A DNA stretch of 64,000 nucleotides from Rhodococcus sp. KRD197 (GCF_017168235.1 NZ_JABFAO010000004.1:153595-217594); one strand, 5' to 3'. Counted from the stretch's first letter, positions 26,471-35,488 are shown. Program-made: numbers and translations. Notes: generated by a model not told the origin, from the letters alone.

Positions 26471-27141
26471 GCACCCCTCCCGATTCGAACGCCGATACGC
26501 ATCCGCACCAGAGCACGCGCACCATCGTCCACGTGCTCCGGCACGGCGAGGTGTACAACCCGAAGGGCATTCTGTACGGACGCCTGCCCGGGTTTCATCT
26601 CTCGGAAACCGGACAGGCGCAGGCCAGGACCGTCGCGGACTCGCTGGCCGGGCATGACATCACGCATGTCGTCGCCTCTCCGTTGCAGCGCGCGCAGGAA
26701 ACTGCGGGACCCATTGCGGCCGCGCACGGTCTGAGCATCGCTGAGGACGACAAACTCATCGAAGCAGGTAACCAATTCGAAGGATTGCGGGTTGCCGTCG
26801 GCGACGGAGCGCTCAGTCGGCCGCGGCACTGGTGGAAGCTTCGCGATCCGTTCACCCCGTCCTGGGGCGAGCCGTACCTGCAGATCGCGCACCGCATGCT
26901 GGCCGCGGTCAACTCGGCCCGCGTCGCCGCCGTCGGGCACGAAGCGGTCTGCGTCAGTCACCAGTTGCCCGTGTGGACCCTGCGTCGTTTCCTGCAGGGC
27001 GACCGTCTCTGGCACGACCCCCGGCATCGTCAGTGCAGCCTGGCCTCGCTGACCTCACTGGTGTACGAGGGTGACACTCTGGTCGACATCGTGTACTCGG
27101 AGCCGGCCGGTGCGAGCGATCCGACGGTAGCCGGTGCATAG
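26467..27141 (+). CDS. Histidine phosphatase (phosphoglycerate mutase-like) family protein (Rv0525-like)
   Basis: A 224-residue protein with the RHG signature [20 protein letters not shown] and [29 protein letters not shown] and a second catalytic His in [14 protein letters not shown]. This is a dPGM/phosphatase branch fold; the substrate is unknown. GTG start coupled to hemL; its end overlaps the next gene by 8 nt. Mycobacterial Rv0525 occupies the same slot. Cytoplasmic. Confidence 0.88.
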   Translation: MSTPPDSNADTHPHQSTRTIVHVLRHGEVYNPKGILYGRLPGFHLSETGQAQARTVADSLAGHDITHVVASPLQRAQETAGPIAAAHGLSIAEDDKLIEAGNQFEGLRVAVGDGALSRPRHWWKLRDPFTPSWGEPYLQIAHRMLAAVNSARVAAVGHEAVCVSHQLPVWTLRRFLQGDRLWHDPRHRQCSLASLTSLVYEGDTLVDIVYSEPAGASDPTVAGA

Positions 27142-27736
27142 GTTTCTCGTCTCCGCTGCTGCCGCCGCTTCGGCACTCGCGCTCGTCTCCGGATGTGCGA
27201 CGGGTACCGACGCGGTGGCAACCGGGGGAACGTTCGACTTCGTCTCCCCGGGCGGTCAGACCGACATCTTCTACGATCCGCCTTCCGATCGCGGTGCCGT
27301 CGGCGAGTTGTCCGGTCCCGACCTGATGGATGAGGGCGCTACCACCTCGCTGTCGGACTTCGAGGGCGAGGCCGTGGTCCTCAACGTCTGGGGTCAGTGG
27401 TGCGGTCCGTGCCGCGGCGAGGCCGATGATCTCGAAGAGGTCTACGAGAACACGAAGGACCTGGGCGTTCAGTTCCTCGGTATCAACGTGCGCGACAACG
27501 CTCAGGACAAGGCGCAGGACTTCGTCATCGACAACAACGTGAGCTACCCATCGATCTACGACCCGCCGATGCGCACTCTGACCGCCCTCGGCGGTATCCC
27601 GACTTCAGTGGTCCCCACGACGGTCGTTCTCGACAGGCAGCACCGCGTCGCCGCAGTGTTCCTTCGGGAGCTTCTCGCCGAGGACTTGCAGCCCGTCGTC
27701 GAGCGGGTCGCGCGCGAGGAGCCTGAGCAGCAGTGA
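27134..27736 (+). CDS. ResA/TlpA-like thioredoxin lipoprotein
   Basis: A 200-residue exported protein with a lipobox (LALVSGC-AT) after a short signal. The thioredoxin domain carries NVWGQWCGPCRGEADDLEEV, with the CGPC redox pair. ResA-type proteins reduce apocytochrome c CxxCH thiols on the outer face before heme attachment; electrons come from CcdA, the next gene, whose start overlaps this stop. A cis-Pro region GIPTSVVPTTVVLD is present. GTG start, 8-nt overlap with the phosphatase gene. Confidence 0.92.
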   Translation: MHRFLVSAAAAASALALVSGCATGTDAVATGGTFDFVSPGGQTDIFYDPPSDRGAVGELSGPDLMDEGATTSLSDFEGEAVVLNVWGQWCGPCRGEADDLEEVYENTKDLGVQFLGINVRDNAQDKAQDFVIDNNVSYPSIYDPPMRTLTALGGIPTSVVPTTVVLDRQHRVAAVFLRELLAEDLQPVVERVAREEPEQQ

Positions 27737-28569
27737 GCACGAACGATCTCGCCGATACTTCCTATCTCGCGGGTATAGGTGAGAGCTTCCAAACGACGGC
27801 GTCGACCGGCCCCCTCGTCCTAGCCATCGGAGTCTGCGTGCTGGCCGGGCTGGTGTCGTTCGCGTCACCGTGTGTGGTTCCGCTGGTACCGGGCTACCTC
27901 TCGTACCTCGCCGGCGTCGTCGGCGCAGACGAGCCCGCGGTGACCGCTTCCGAGGCGACGAAAACGAAGGTTCGAGCGTCCAGTCGACTGCGGGTCGCGG
28001 GAGCGGCCGGATTGTTCGTACTCGGGTTCACCATCGTGTTCGTGCTCGCCACTGCAACTGTTTTCGGCGCCATCTCGGTGTTGCAGGTCAACCGCGAGTT
28101 GCTGATGCGGGTCGGCGGCGTTGTCACCATCGCAATGGGACTGGTGTTCATCGGTCTCGTTCCCGCGCTGCAGCGCGATGTGCGCTTCGAGCCGCGCCGC
28201 GTGGGCTCTCTCGCAGGGGCGCCACTGCTCGGCGGCGTATTCGCGCTCGGGTGGACGCCGTGTCTGGGCCCCACCCTCGCCGGCGTCATCTCGCTCGCGG
28301 CCGGAACCGAAGGCGCGACGGCCGCGCGGGGAGTGATCCTCATCATCGCGTACTGCCTCGGCCTCGGATTGCCGTTCGTACTGCTCGCGTACGGCTCGGT
28401 GAGTGCGCTCCGCGGAGTCGGTTGGCTCCGCACACATGCACGACAGGTACAGGTCTTCGGCGGAATCATGTTGATAGCAGTGGGAATTGCGCTCGTCACG
28501 GGCGCGTGGGACGTGTTCGTGAGCTGGATTCGCGACGCGTTCGTCTCCGATGTGGTGCTGCCGATATGA
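27733..28569 (+). CDS. ccdA: Cytochrome c biogenesis protein CcdA
   Basis: A 278-residue six-helix membrane protein that passes reducing equivalents from cytoplasmic thioredoxin to outward-facing ResA. The two redox cysteines lie in SFASPCVVPLVPGYLSYLAG and LGWTPCLGPTLAGVISLA. GTG start overlaps resA by 4 nt; resB follows 13 nt later. The end is short and amphipathic (SWIRDAFVSDVVLPI). Confidence 0.95.
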   Translation: MSTNDLADTSYLAGIGESFQTTASTGPLVLAIGVCVLAGLVSFASPCVVPLVPGYLSYLAGVVGADEPAVTASEATKTKVRASSRLRVAGAAGLFVLGFTIVFVLATATVFGAISVLQVNRELLMRVGGVVTIAMGLVFIGLVPALQRDVRFEPRRVGSLAGAPLLGGVFALGWTPCLGPTLAGVISLAAGTEGATAARGVILIIAYCLGLGLPFVLLAYGSVSALRGVGWLRTHARQVQVFGGIMLIAVGIALVTGAWDVFVSWIRDAFVSDVVLPI

Positions 28570-28582
28570 GAAAGGTAGCTCT

Positions 28583-30229
28583 ATGACGGCCTTGGACACG
28601 CGGCCCGAGCCCCGGCCGCCCCGTCAGTCGGCGGTGGGTCGGGTTGTCGCGCTGGGTCGCAACACGTGGCGGAGCCTGACGAGCATGCGTACCGCGTTGG
28701 TGCTGCTGTTCCTGCTGGCCTTGGCGGCGATACCCGGCGCGTTGGTTCCGCAGCGCAGCCTCAACCAGGGGAAGGTCGACGAGTACATCGCGGCGCGGCC
28801 GACGCTCGGGCCGCTCATGGACCGGGTCGAACTCTTCGATGTGTTCTCCAGCTTCTGGTTCACCGCCATCTACGCGCTGCTGTTCGTTTCTCTCATCGGT
28901 TGCATCGTTCCGCGCTGTATCGAACATGGCCGTGCGTTGCGCACCAAGCCGGTGCCCACCCCCCGCAACCTCTCGCGGTTGCCGCATCACCGTCGCTACA
29001 CCGTCGACAACGGTGTCGAGGAATCGGCGAACGAGATCGAGAGCCAGCTGCGCGGGTGGCGAGTGGCGCGCCGCGCCTCAGGCGAGGAGGTGACGCTCTC
29101 GGCCGAGAAGGGCTATTTCCGCGAGTTCGGCAACCTTGTCTTCCACCTCTCGCTCGTCGGCCTGCTCGCCGCCATTGCGCTCGGGAAGGTGTTCGGTTAC
29201 GAGGGCAACGTCATCGTCATCGCCAACGACGGTCCCGGTTTCTGCAGCACGACCCCGGCCATCTACGACGGGTTCCGCGCGGGCCAGCTGGTCGACGGCA
29301 CCGGGCTCGAACCGCTGTGCATCCGCGTCAAGGATTTCAAGGCCGACTACCTCGAGAACGGCCAGGCCGAGATGTTCACCTCCAACATCGAATACCAGGC
29401 CGGCGAGGATCTGACGAACAACGTCTGGCGCGAGGAGGTACTGCAGGTCAACCATCCGCTTCGGGTCGCGGGCGACCGGGTCTATCTGCAGGGACACGGC
29501 TACGCGCCCACGTTCACGGTGACCTTCCCCAACGGTGAGACGCGGACCGAGACCATCCAGTGGCAGCCGACCGATGCCACGACATTCCTCTCGAGCGGGG
29601 TGCTCCGCATCGACCCACCGGGCGGGTTGTACCCCGAGCCGGCCGATCGCCGCAGCAACCAGATCGCGATCGAGGGATTGTTCGCGCCGACGGCGTCCTT
29701 CCACGGCAATCTGCTGTCGTCGAGCTTCCCGGCGATGACCGACCCGGCTGTCGCTGTGGACATCTATCGTGGCGATACCGGACTCGACACGGGCTACCCG
29801 CAATCGCTGTTCTCGCTGAATCAGGAAATGATCAACCAGGGCCGGTTGGTGAAGCAGGACCGTGTCAACCTGATGCCGGGCGAAAGCTCGACGCTGTCCG
29901 ATGGAACCAACGTCCGGTTCGACGGTGCAGAAGAGTTCGTCAACCTGCAGGTCTCGCACGACCCAGCACAGACATGGGTTCTGCTGTTCTCGCTGACGAT
30001 GATGGGCGGACTTCTCGTCTCGCTGGTGGTCAAGAGGCGCCGAGTGTGGGTCCGACTCCACTCCGACGCGGACACACGACGTACTGTAGTAGAACTTGGG
30101 GGACTGGCCCGAACCGATCAGGCGGGCTGGGGAGACGAGTTCGACAGGCTCTGCGAGCGACTGACGGCTGGAGCACATCCGAGAGACGCTGCAAACACGA
30201 GCGTCGAGAAAGACCAGGAGAACCGATAG
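28583..30229 (+). CDS. resB: Cytochrome c biogenesis protein ResB (Ccs1)
   Basis: A 548-residue component of the System II heme lyase, working with CcsB. Membrane segments: TALVLLFLLALAAIPGALVP near residue 45, WFTAIYALLFVSLIGCIVPR near 95, LVFHLSLVGLLAAIALGKVF near 190, and LLFSLTMMGGLLVSLVVKRR near 480, with a large extracytoplasmic domain between helices three and four. The signature SLNQGKVDEYIA and HRRY regions fit the ResB family. ATG start with GAAAGG; the next start follows the stop directly. Confidence 0.93.
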   Translation: MTALDTRPEPRPPRQSAVGRVVALGRNTWRSLTSMRTALVLLFLLALAAIPGALVPQRSLNQGKVDEYIAARPTLGPLMDRVELFDVFSSFWFTAIYALLFVSLIGCIVPRCIEHGRALRTKPVPTPRNLSRLPHHRRYTVDNGVEESANEIESQLRGWRVARRASGEEVTLSAEKGYFREFGNLVFHLSLVGLLAAIALGKVFGYEGNVIVIANDGPGFCSTTPAIYDGFRAGQLVDGTGLEPLCIRVKDFKADYLENGQAEMFTSNIEYQAGEDLTNNVWREEVLQVNHPLRVAGDRVYLQGHGYAPTFTVTFPNGETRTETIQWQPTDATTFLSSGVLRIDPPGGLYPEPADRRSNQIAIEGLFAPTASFHGNLLSSSFPAMTDPAVAVDIYRGDTGLDTGYPQSLFSLNQEMINQGRLVKQDRVNLMPGESSTLSDGTNVRFDGAEEFVNLQVSHDPAQTWVLLFSLTMMGGLLVSLVVKRRRVWVRLHSDADTRRTVVELGGLARTDQAGWGDEFDRLCERLTAGAHPRDAANTSVEKDQENR

Positions 30230-31198
30230 ATGCCGATCAACGAGACACTCTCGCAGTACAGCGACTGGTCTTTCGAATCCGCCTTTGCGATCTATGTGCT
30301 CGCGTTCGTCCTGCTCATCGCGCAGTATGCGTCGGCGCGAGCCACGGCCGTGCAGGAGAAGGAACTGGTGGGCAGCGGCGGTCCCGTTGCGCGTGAGGGT
30401 GTTCCCGGCCGCGTGGTCGAGACACCGAAACGCCCGCTTTCGGAGCGTCTGTCCGGGATGGGCTTCGCACTGCTCATTCTGGGCCTTGTTCTGCACATCG
30501 CGTCTGTCGTGCTGAGAGGGTTCGCCACCGAGCGGTTCCCCCTCGGCAACATGTACGAGTTCGTGGCCATGGCCACCGCTGCGGCCGCCCTGACCTCGAT
30601 TCTGCTGCTCCGTAAGCGTTCGATGCGGCCGATGCTGGTGTTCGTGCTCGCGCCGATCATTGTGCTGATGTTCCTCGCAGCCACGATGCTCTACGCCGAC
30701 GCGGCACCCGTCGTGCCCGCACTTCGCTCGTTCTGGCTGCCGATTCACGTCACGATCGTGAGCGTCGGCAGCGGCATCTTCCTGGTGTCGGGTGTCGCGA
30801 GCCTGTTGTTCCTGCTGCGCATCAAGCAGGAGGCGGGATCGGAGAGCGCGGGATTCTGGGGGCGCTTCGCCTCCAAGCTGCCCGACGCGCAGGCCCTGGA
30901 CAGGCTCGCATACAAGACGACGATCATCGCGTTCCCGCTCTTCGGCGCGGGCGTCATCCTCGGAGCCATCTGGGCCGAGGCCGCGTGGGGACGTTTCTGG
31001 GGTTGGGACCCCAAAGAGACGATGTCCTTCATCACCTGGATCATCTACGCCGCGTACCTGCATGCGCGGGCAACGGCGGGGTGGCGAAACACCCGAGCAG
31101 CGTGGATCAACATCGCCGGTTTCACCGCGATGCTGTTCAACCTGTTCATCATCAACATGGTGGTCTCGGGACTACACTCCTACGCGGGTCTGAACTAA
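30230..31198 (+). CDS. ccsB: Cytochrome c heme lyase component CcsB (CcsA-type)
   Basis: A 322-residue membrane protein with about eight helices, moving heme out and attaching it to apocytochrome c together with ResB. The tryptophan-rich heme-handling motif WGRFWGWDPKETMSFITWII is present near residue 265, followed by YLHARATAGWRNTRAAW. External His residues (SFWLPIHVTIVSVGSG) fit the axial-ligand pattern. Its ATG is the next base after the resB stop. Known as ccsA in some mycobacterial annotations. Confidence 0.95.
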   Translation: MPINETLSQYSDWSFESAFAIYVLAFVLLIAQYASARATAVQEKELVGSGGPVAREGVPGRVVETPKRPLSERLSGMGFALLILGLVLHIASVVLRGFATERFPLGNMYEFVAMATAAAALTSILLLRKRSMRPMLVFVLAPIIVLMFLAATMLYADAAPVVPALRSFWLPIHVTIVSVGSGIFLVSGVASLLFLLRIKQEAGSESAGFWGRFASKLPDAQALDRLAYKTTIIAFPLFGAGVILGAIWAEAAWGRFWGWDPKETMSFITWIIYAAYLHARATAGWRNTRAAWINIAGFTAMLFNLFIINMVVSGLHSYAGLN

Positions 31199-31268
31199 CT
31201 GGCCAGAACTAGCAGGCCGTGGGGAGGCCGCAGCTTTTCGGCTCGGTCGTCGGCGATGGGGGAATGTC

Positions 31269-32501
31269 GTGGGGGAGTGGCAACAGAATTCGTGGCAGCC
31301 GGTACAGCCGGCAGAGCCCGAGCCGAAGAGTGCGCGTAAAGCCGACTCGGTCAAGTCCGACCCGGTGAAGTCTGGGCCGGGTTCTGGGCAGCAGAAGGCG
31401 TTGTCGGACAAGCCCGAGTCCGGTTCCGAGCCGGGCGGCATGTCGGCTGGTACCGGCTTACGGTCTGTTCCGGTGCCGATGCCGGTGGAAGGAACAGTGG
31501 CGCCGTTCCGTCAACACGAGCCCCCGCTGTACGAGCCGCCGCCGTCCTCGCTGGCTGCGTCCGCTCTCGATCTGACCAACGCGTTGCTCGTCAAGCAGCA
31601 GGAGCCGCCGCCGGTGTCGGGGTGGCGCAGGTGGCTCTACGCCGCGAGTGGACGGCGACTGAACCTCGGAAACTCGACTCGCGACGAGCGGGAGCATCGG
31701 CTCTCCCAGCAGGTGGATCGGCATCTCGTGGGTTGCTACCGGATTTCGGTGCTGAGCCTCAAAGGCGGCGTCGGAAAGACGACGACCACGGCCGCCCTGG
31801 GCTCGATGTTCGCCGATATTCGCGGTGACCGCGTCATCGCCGTCGACGCCAACCCCGACCGGGGAACGCTGAGCCAGAAGGTTCCGCTGCAGACCCCGGC
31901 GACGGTGCGAAACATGCTGCGGGACATCGACGACCTGCACCGCTACAGCGATGTTCGCGGGTATACCTCACAGAACAGCTTCAGGCTGGAAGTACTTGCT
32001 TCCGACACCGACCCAGCCGTATCCGAGGCATTCAGTGGCGAGGACTACGACCGAGCGGTGTCTTTGCTGGAGCGGTTCTACAGCATTGTGCTGACGGATT
32101 GCGGTACGGGCCTTATGCATTCGGCGATGACCAACATTCTCGAGGGTTCGGACGCCCTCGTCGTGGTCAGTTCGAGTTCGGTCGACGGCGCTCGGAGCGC
32201 TTCGGCGACGTTGGACTGGCTCGATGCACACGGCCACCGGGAGTTGGTTCGATCCTCGGTCGCGGTGGTCAACGCGGTGCGCCCGCGCGCTGCGAAGGTA
32301 GACCTTGTGAAGGTGGTGGAGCATTTCGAGCAGCGCTGCCGGCAGGTGGTGGTGATTCCGTTCGACCCGCACCTCGAAGAGGGCGCGGAGGTGGACCTGA
32401 ACCGACTCGAGAGGGGCACGCGTGCAGCAGTGTTGGAGCTGGCCGCAGCCGTCGCATCTGGTTTTCCGAGTGCGCGGCCGGGTGGGCATCTCTATCGCTG
32501 A
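31269..32501 (+). CDS. MinD/ParA-like ATPase with disordered N-terminus (Rv0530/EspI-like)
   Basis: A 410-residue protein. Residues 1-145 are low-complexity, rich in Pro, Ser, Lys and Glu. From residue 157 the deviant Walker A motif SLKGGVGKTTTTAALGSMFA begins a SIMIBI ATPase domain, followed by DRVIAVDANPDRGTLS and IVLTDCGTGLMHSAMTNIL (Walker B region). The plan, unstructured Pro-rich head plus MinD domain, is that of EspI-like proteins in mycobacteria, but no ESX genes are here. GTG start 70 nt behind ccsB. Its role next to cytochrome maturation is unknown; membrane or polar positioning is inferred. Confidence 0.85.
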   Translation: MGEWQQNSWQPVQPAEPEPKSARKADSVKSDPVKSGPGSGQQKALSDKPESGSEPGGMSAGTGLRSVPVPMPVEGTVAPFRQHEPPLYEPPPSSLAASALDLTNALLVKQQEPPPVSGWRRWLYAASGRRLNLGNSTRDEREHRLSQQVDRHLVGCYRISVLSLKGGVGKTTTTAALGSMFADIRGDRVIAVDANPDRGTLSQKVPLQTPATVRNMLRDIDDLHRYSDVRGYTSQNSFRLEVLASDTDPAVSEAFSGEDYDRAVSLLERFYSIVLTDCGTGLMHSAMTNILEGSDALVVVSSSSVDGARSASATLDWLDAHGHRELVRSSVAVVNAVRPRAAKVDLVKVVEHFEQRCRQVVVIPFDPHLEEGAEVDLNRLERGTRAAVLELAAAVASGFPSARPGGHLYR

Positions 32502-32528
32502 TCGAGCGAACTCGCTGACCAGATGAGG

Positions 32529-32556
32529 GCAGCCCGTCTCTGACGAAACGGGCTGC
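32529..32556 (+). terminator. Hairpin between converging genes
   Basis: 9-bp inverted repeat GCAGCCCGT / ACGGGCTGC, arms 32529-32537 and 32548-32556, loop of 10 nt, followed by TT. It lies in the short gap between the MinD-like gene and the converging small membrane gene, so it can serve both. Confidence 0.55.
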
Positions 32557-32575
32557 TTGGCCGGTGGTGACTCGA

Positions 32576-32776
32576 CTATTCGGTCGAATCGTGTTTTCCG
32601 GTGTCCTGACTTCCCGGACCGGACCGGCGGGAATCACGGTTCATTCGCCACAAGAACTCCGGATCGTCATCGGGTCCGACGACCCTTCCCGCGGGTGCCT
32701 GTGTTGTGGGTCCGAACGCCTTCCAAAACAAAACGATCACTGCCACCAAGCCGATCAACGCCAAAAGATAGATCAC
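32576..32776 (-). CDS. Small membrane protein (66 aa)
   Basis: A 66-residue protein with one N-terminal membrane helix (IYLLALIGLVAVIVLFWKAF) and a polar C-terminus (GPDDDPEFLWRMNRDSRRSG). The GGAGGTG SD lies six bases before its ATG (AGAGGAGGTGCGTCGTG region), which supports real translation. N-terminal anchor with cytoplasmic tail; function unknown. It stands alone, convergent to the MinD-like gene. Confidence 0.75.
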   Translation of the reverse strand: MIYLLALIGLVAVIVLFWKAFGPTTQAPAGRVVGPDDDPEFLWRMNRDSRRSGPGSQDTGKHDSTE

Positions 32777-32876
32777 GACGCACCTCCTCTGATACCAGAC
32801 TAGCCGCGTGGGGATGCGGTGTGCACCCCACGCGGCCTCGCAGTTTCCTGAGAATTGGGCGCGCTCGGTCAGCGCT

Positions 32877-33089
32877 CTAGCGCTGGGCTGCCTCCGTGGT
32901 CAGCGAGGTGAGCAGTTGCATTACCTCGGCCTCGCGGAACCGGCGGTGTCCACCGGGTGTGCGCAATGATCCCAGTCGGCCTGCGTGTGCCCAGCGGGTC
33001 ACCGTCTTCGGGTCGACATGGAAGAGCGCGGCTACCTGGCCAGGGGTGAGAAGTGAATCCTGAGCGGTGTGCAGAGTTGGTGCGCTCAT
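32877..33089 (-). CDS. BldC-like MerR-type DNA-binding regulator
   Basis: A 70-residue protein. The HTH LLTPGQVAALFHVDPKTVTR followed by WAHAGRLGSLRTPGGHRRFR is nearly the same as the developmental regulator BldC of Streptomyces. BldC binds direct repeats cooperatively and controls the start of development; in non-sporulating actinomycetes its role is less clear. ATG 33089 is preceded by AGGAGG at 11 nt; an in-frame ATG 33110 lacks an SD. It is a single-gene unit. Confidence 0.9.
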   Translation of the reverse strand: MSAPTLHTAQDSLLTPGQVAALFHVDPKTVTRWAHAGRLGSLRTPGGHRRFREAEVMQLLTSLTTEAAQR

Positions 33090-33248
33090 CTTTGTCGTGT
33101 CCTCCTGCATGCTGTGTTCTGTGCAGTGGGGAGCTCGTCGAGAACGCTCACTGCCGAACAATGGATGTAGCAACTAAGTGATCGACACCCATGGTGGCAC
33201 TCGAACCCCTAGGTACTCGACTGATCTTCTGTTGGTAAAGGGGAGGTA

Positions 33249-33344
33249 ATGGACAAATCGGATAAGCGGGACTGTCCGAATCGGGCACTTTCGTCGGGAC
33301 GGCAGGGGGCGGCAACGGGCCGGGCGGTAGCCTGGAGCGCGTGA
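33249..33344 (+). CDS. Possible short upstream ORF overlapping the DUF4229 start
   Basis: A 31-codon frame starting ATG immediately after GGGGAGGTA. Its stop overlaps the next GTG (GTGA), as in a leader cistron. The peptide (MDKSDKRDCPNRALSSGRQG...) is polar and without motif, and the SD is only 2 nt from the ATG, which is too close. It may be the mRNA leader only. Confidence 0.25.
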   Translation: MDKSDKRDCPNRALSSGRQGAATGRAVAWSA

Positions 33345-33661
33345 ACGAACGCGAGACTCCCCCGGTGCCCACTGCCACGAAGGGACAGTTGTTCCGAGAC
33401 GTGGCGCTCTACAGCGGCGCCAGATTGCTACTGGTCATCGTCATCTCTGCGGTGATCATCGGGGTCGGCCTGCTCGTCGGAGTCGAGGTCCCCGTTCTGG
33501 TCGCGGCAGTCTTCGGCGTACTGATCTCGCTGCCGCTCTCGCTCGTGTTGTTCAAGTCTCTCCGCATTCGCGTCAACGAATCGATCGCCGGTGTGGACGA
33601 GGAACGCCGACGCGCCCGCGCTGATCTGCAGGCGAAACTCCGCGGCGAGGACGAAAAGTAA
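33341..33661 (+). CDS. DUF4229 membrane protein
   Basis: A 106-residue protein with two membrane helices ([19 protein letters not shown] near residue 30 and [20 protein letters not shown] near 52) and a charged C-terminal helix rich in Arg/Glu ([20 protein letters not shown]). This matches the actinobacterial DUF4229 pattern. GTG start; its stop shares a base with the next ATG (TAATG), so it is coupled to the CysK2-like gene. Function unknown. Confidence 0.82.
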   Translation: MNERETPPVPTATKGQLFRDVALYSGARLLLVIVISAVIIGVGLLVGVEVPVLVAAVFGVLISLPLSLVLFKSLRIRVNESIAGVDEERRRARADLQAKLRGEDEK

Positions 33662-34758
33662 TGACTCGAATCGTCGACCGATCCGCCTCCCGTGAATGGG
33701 TCGACAACGCGGTCAGGCTCATCGAGGCCGACTCGCAGCGCTCTGCCGACACTCACCTGCTTCGCTACCCGCTGCCGTCGGCATGGAACGTACAGCTCTA
33801 CCTCAAGGACGAGTCCACCCACATCACGGGCAGTCTCAAACACCGGCTTGCTCGGTCGCTGTTTCTCTACGCCATCTGCAACGGCTGGGTCACCGAGAAC
33901 ACCGTCGTCATCGAAGCCTCGTCCGGATCGACCGCCGTCAGCGAGGCCTACTTCGCTCGGTTGCTCGGTCTCCGTTTCGTTGCCGTGATGCCGCGCAACA
34001 CCAGCCCGGCGAAGATCGCGTTGATCGAATCCCACGGCGGCCGTTGCCACTTCGTCGACGACCCCGCTGCCATGTACTCGGAAGCGCACCGCCTCGCCGC
34101 GGAACCCGACGCGCACTACATGGACCAGTTCACTCATGCCGAGCGCGCCACCGATTGGCGCGGCAACAACAACATTGCCGAGTCGATCTACGGCCAGCTC
34201 GCCTGTGAGGACTCGCCCATCCCCACCTGGGTGGTCGTCGGAGCGGGAACCGGTGGCACCAGCGCAACCATCGGGCGCTACATCAGATATCGGCGTCACG
34301 CCACACGGTTGGCGGTGGTCGACCCGGAGAATTCCGCGTTCCTGGGTGGATTCGAGAAGTGCGATTCCACAATCACAACCGGTGCATCCTCACGAATCGA
34401 AGGCATCGGCCGACCCATCGTCGAACCGTCGTTCGTGGGGCAAGTGATCGACCGAATGATCGGTGTGCCCGACGCGGCCTCGGTGGCAGCGGCACGCTAT
34501 GTCTCCACCGTCCTGGGTCGGCGCGTGGGCGGGTCCACGGGAACCAATATCTGGGGTGCGTTCGTGTTGATCGCCGAGATGATCGCCGCCGGCCGCAGCG
34601 GTAGCGTCGTCACCGTGCTGTGTGACGGTGGCGAGCGGTACGCGGGGACGTACTTCGACGACGCCTGGGTGGCAGAGCAAGGTATGGAATTGGCCGGGCC
34701 GACCGAGGTGCTCGAGCAGTTCGCTCGGACCGGAGAGTTCGAGGTCCAGGGCGCCTAG
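33661..34758 (+). CDS. PLP-dependent cysteine synthase-family enzyme, CysK2-like
   Basis: A 365-residue fold-type II PLP enzyme. The PLP lysine is in [20 protein letters not shown] (SLKxR), the substrate loop is [19 protein letters not shown], and the phosphate-binding loop [16 protein letters not shown]. The C-terminal [18 protein letters not shown] is close to mycobacterial CysK2 (Rv0848), which makes S-sulfocysteine from O-phosphoserine and thiosulfate. Typical CysK is ~310 residues, so the extra length also favours CysK2. Assignment of substrates is by recall of that family. Confidence 0.85.
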   Translation: MTRIVDRSASREWVDNAVRLIEADSQRSADTHLLRYPLPSAWNVQLYLKDESTHITGSLKHRLARSLFLYAICNGWVTENTVVIEASSGSTAVSEAYFARLLGLRFVAVMPRNTSPAKIALIESHGGRCHFVDDPAAMYSEAHRLAAEPDAHYMDQFTHAERATDWRGNNNIAESIYGQLACEDSPIPTWVVVGAGTGGTSATIGRYIRYRRHATRLAVVDPENSAFLGGFEKCDSTITTGASSRIEGIGRPIVEPSFVGQVIDRMIGVPDAASVAAARYVSTVLGRRVGGSTGTNIWGAFVLIAEMIAAGRSGSVVTVLCDGGERYAGTYFDDAWVAEQGMELAGPTEVLEQFARTGEFEVQGA

Positions 34759-35075
34759 TCGCGGCTGGTGAGTACGACCGACGCTGCTGCCGTCGCTCCC
34801 GCTGCCACGCACACAGCGGGCCAAGCGCCGATCTGCTTCGCCAGCGGGTGCGAGGCGCCGAACCCGAACAGGTAGGTGCCGAGAAGAGCGCCGGCCACCT
34901 TCGGGCCCGAGGACGCGTTCCACGAGGTCGTGCACGCAACCCCGACTGTGGCAAGCACGGCGCCGCCGAGCTGCCTGTTCCCGGTTTGGCGTGCCACGGC
35001 GAACCCGCCCAACAGGCCACCTGCCGCGAGTACGGAAGTGGCGAGAGTCGACGTCGAGATCGCATTGTGTGCCAT
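34755..35075 (-). CDS. Membrane protein with about four helices
   Basis: A 106-residue hydrophobic protein (segments near residues 11-28, 36-50, 60-76 and 84-102) rich in Ala, Gly, Val and Leu. No charged active-site motif. Its 3' end overlaps the converging CysK2-like gene by 4 nt. ATG start; the upstream 260 bp gap is shared with the peptide gene. Unrecognised. Confidence 0.7.
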   Translation of the reverse strand: MAHNAISTSTLATSVLAAGGLLGGFAVARQTGNRQLGGAVLATVGVACTTSWNASSGPKVAGALLGTYLFGFGASHPLAKQIGAWPAVCVAAGATAAASVVLTSRD

Positions 35076-35334
35076 GCGTCCACAGCGTAGTCGTACGGTA
35101 GGAGAACGGTGAGTCTGCTCGTTGTCCTCGGGTCCACCACCGCCAATCCCACGTGTGAGTCAAATCATTGGACCGCGCAACGGTACTGGTCAGCCCCATA
35201 GTCGGGGACCAACCTCGGAGATTGGACAAAATACAGCTGCTACATTCCATGCGTTGTGGCCGAGCACAAACGGCCTCAACAGTTTTGGGTCCGCCGGTAT
35301 CCCGTCGGGGGGTACTTCACACATGGGAGTAACT

Positions 35335-35439
35335 ATGGACTTGATCGCAAAGATCATCGCTGAGGTCATCATTCAGCTGATCAGCAGTGGCAGCGCCGAG
35401 AGCGCAACCACCGTCGCCAGTATGGTTCTCGGAGCCTGA
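35335..35439 (+). CDS. 34-residue hydrophobic/amphipathic peptide gene
   Basis: ATG with GGGAG about 6 nt upstream, encoding MDLIAKIIAEVIIQLISSGS followed by AESATTVASMVLGA. The first 16 residues form an amphipathic, strongly hydrophobic helix with a single Lys and acidic residues spaced three apart; the rest is small and polar. No signal peptide. The short length and composition resemble channel-forming or surface-active peptides such as corynebacterial PorA/PorH, but this is only an analogy. A perfect 14-bp terminator starts 5 nt after the stop, which argues for a dedicated transcript. Confidence 0.6.
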   Translation: MDLIAKIIAEVIIQLISSGSAESATTVASMVLGA

Positions 35440-35444
35440 ATCCC

Positions 35445-35478
35445 CTGGCTGCGCCGGCCATTACGCCGGCGCAGCCAG
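35445..35478 (+). terminator. Strong bidirectional terminator
   Basis: Perfect 14-bp inverted repeat (arms 35445-35458 and 35465-35478, loop cattac). It starts 5 nt after the peptide gene stop and ends 10 nt before the pepN stop on the other strand, so it can end both transcripts. Confidence 0.85.
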
Positions 35479-35488
35479 TTCCGAGATG

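Noticed and set aside
29078..31063. 661-codon open frame opposite resB and ccsB
   Set aside because: Antisense to two well supported membrane protein genes; composition dominated by Arg, Glu and His typical of reversed hydrophobic codons.
35122..35334. Longer version of the 34-aa ORF starting at 35122
   Set aside because: The upstream part has no SD and lacks coding character; ATG 35335 has the better ribosome-binding site.
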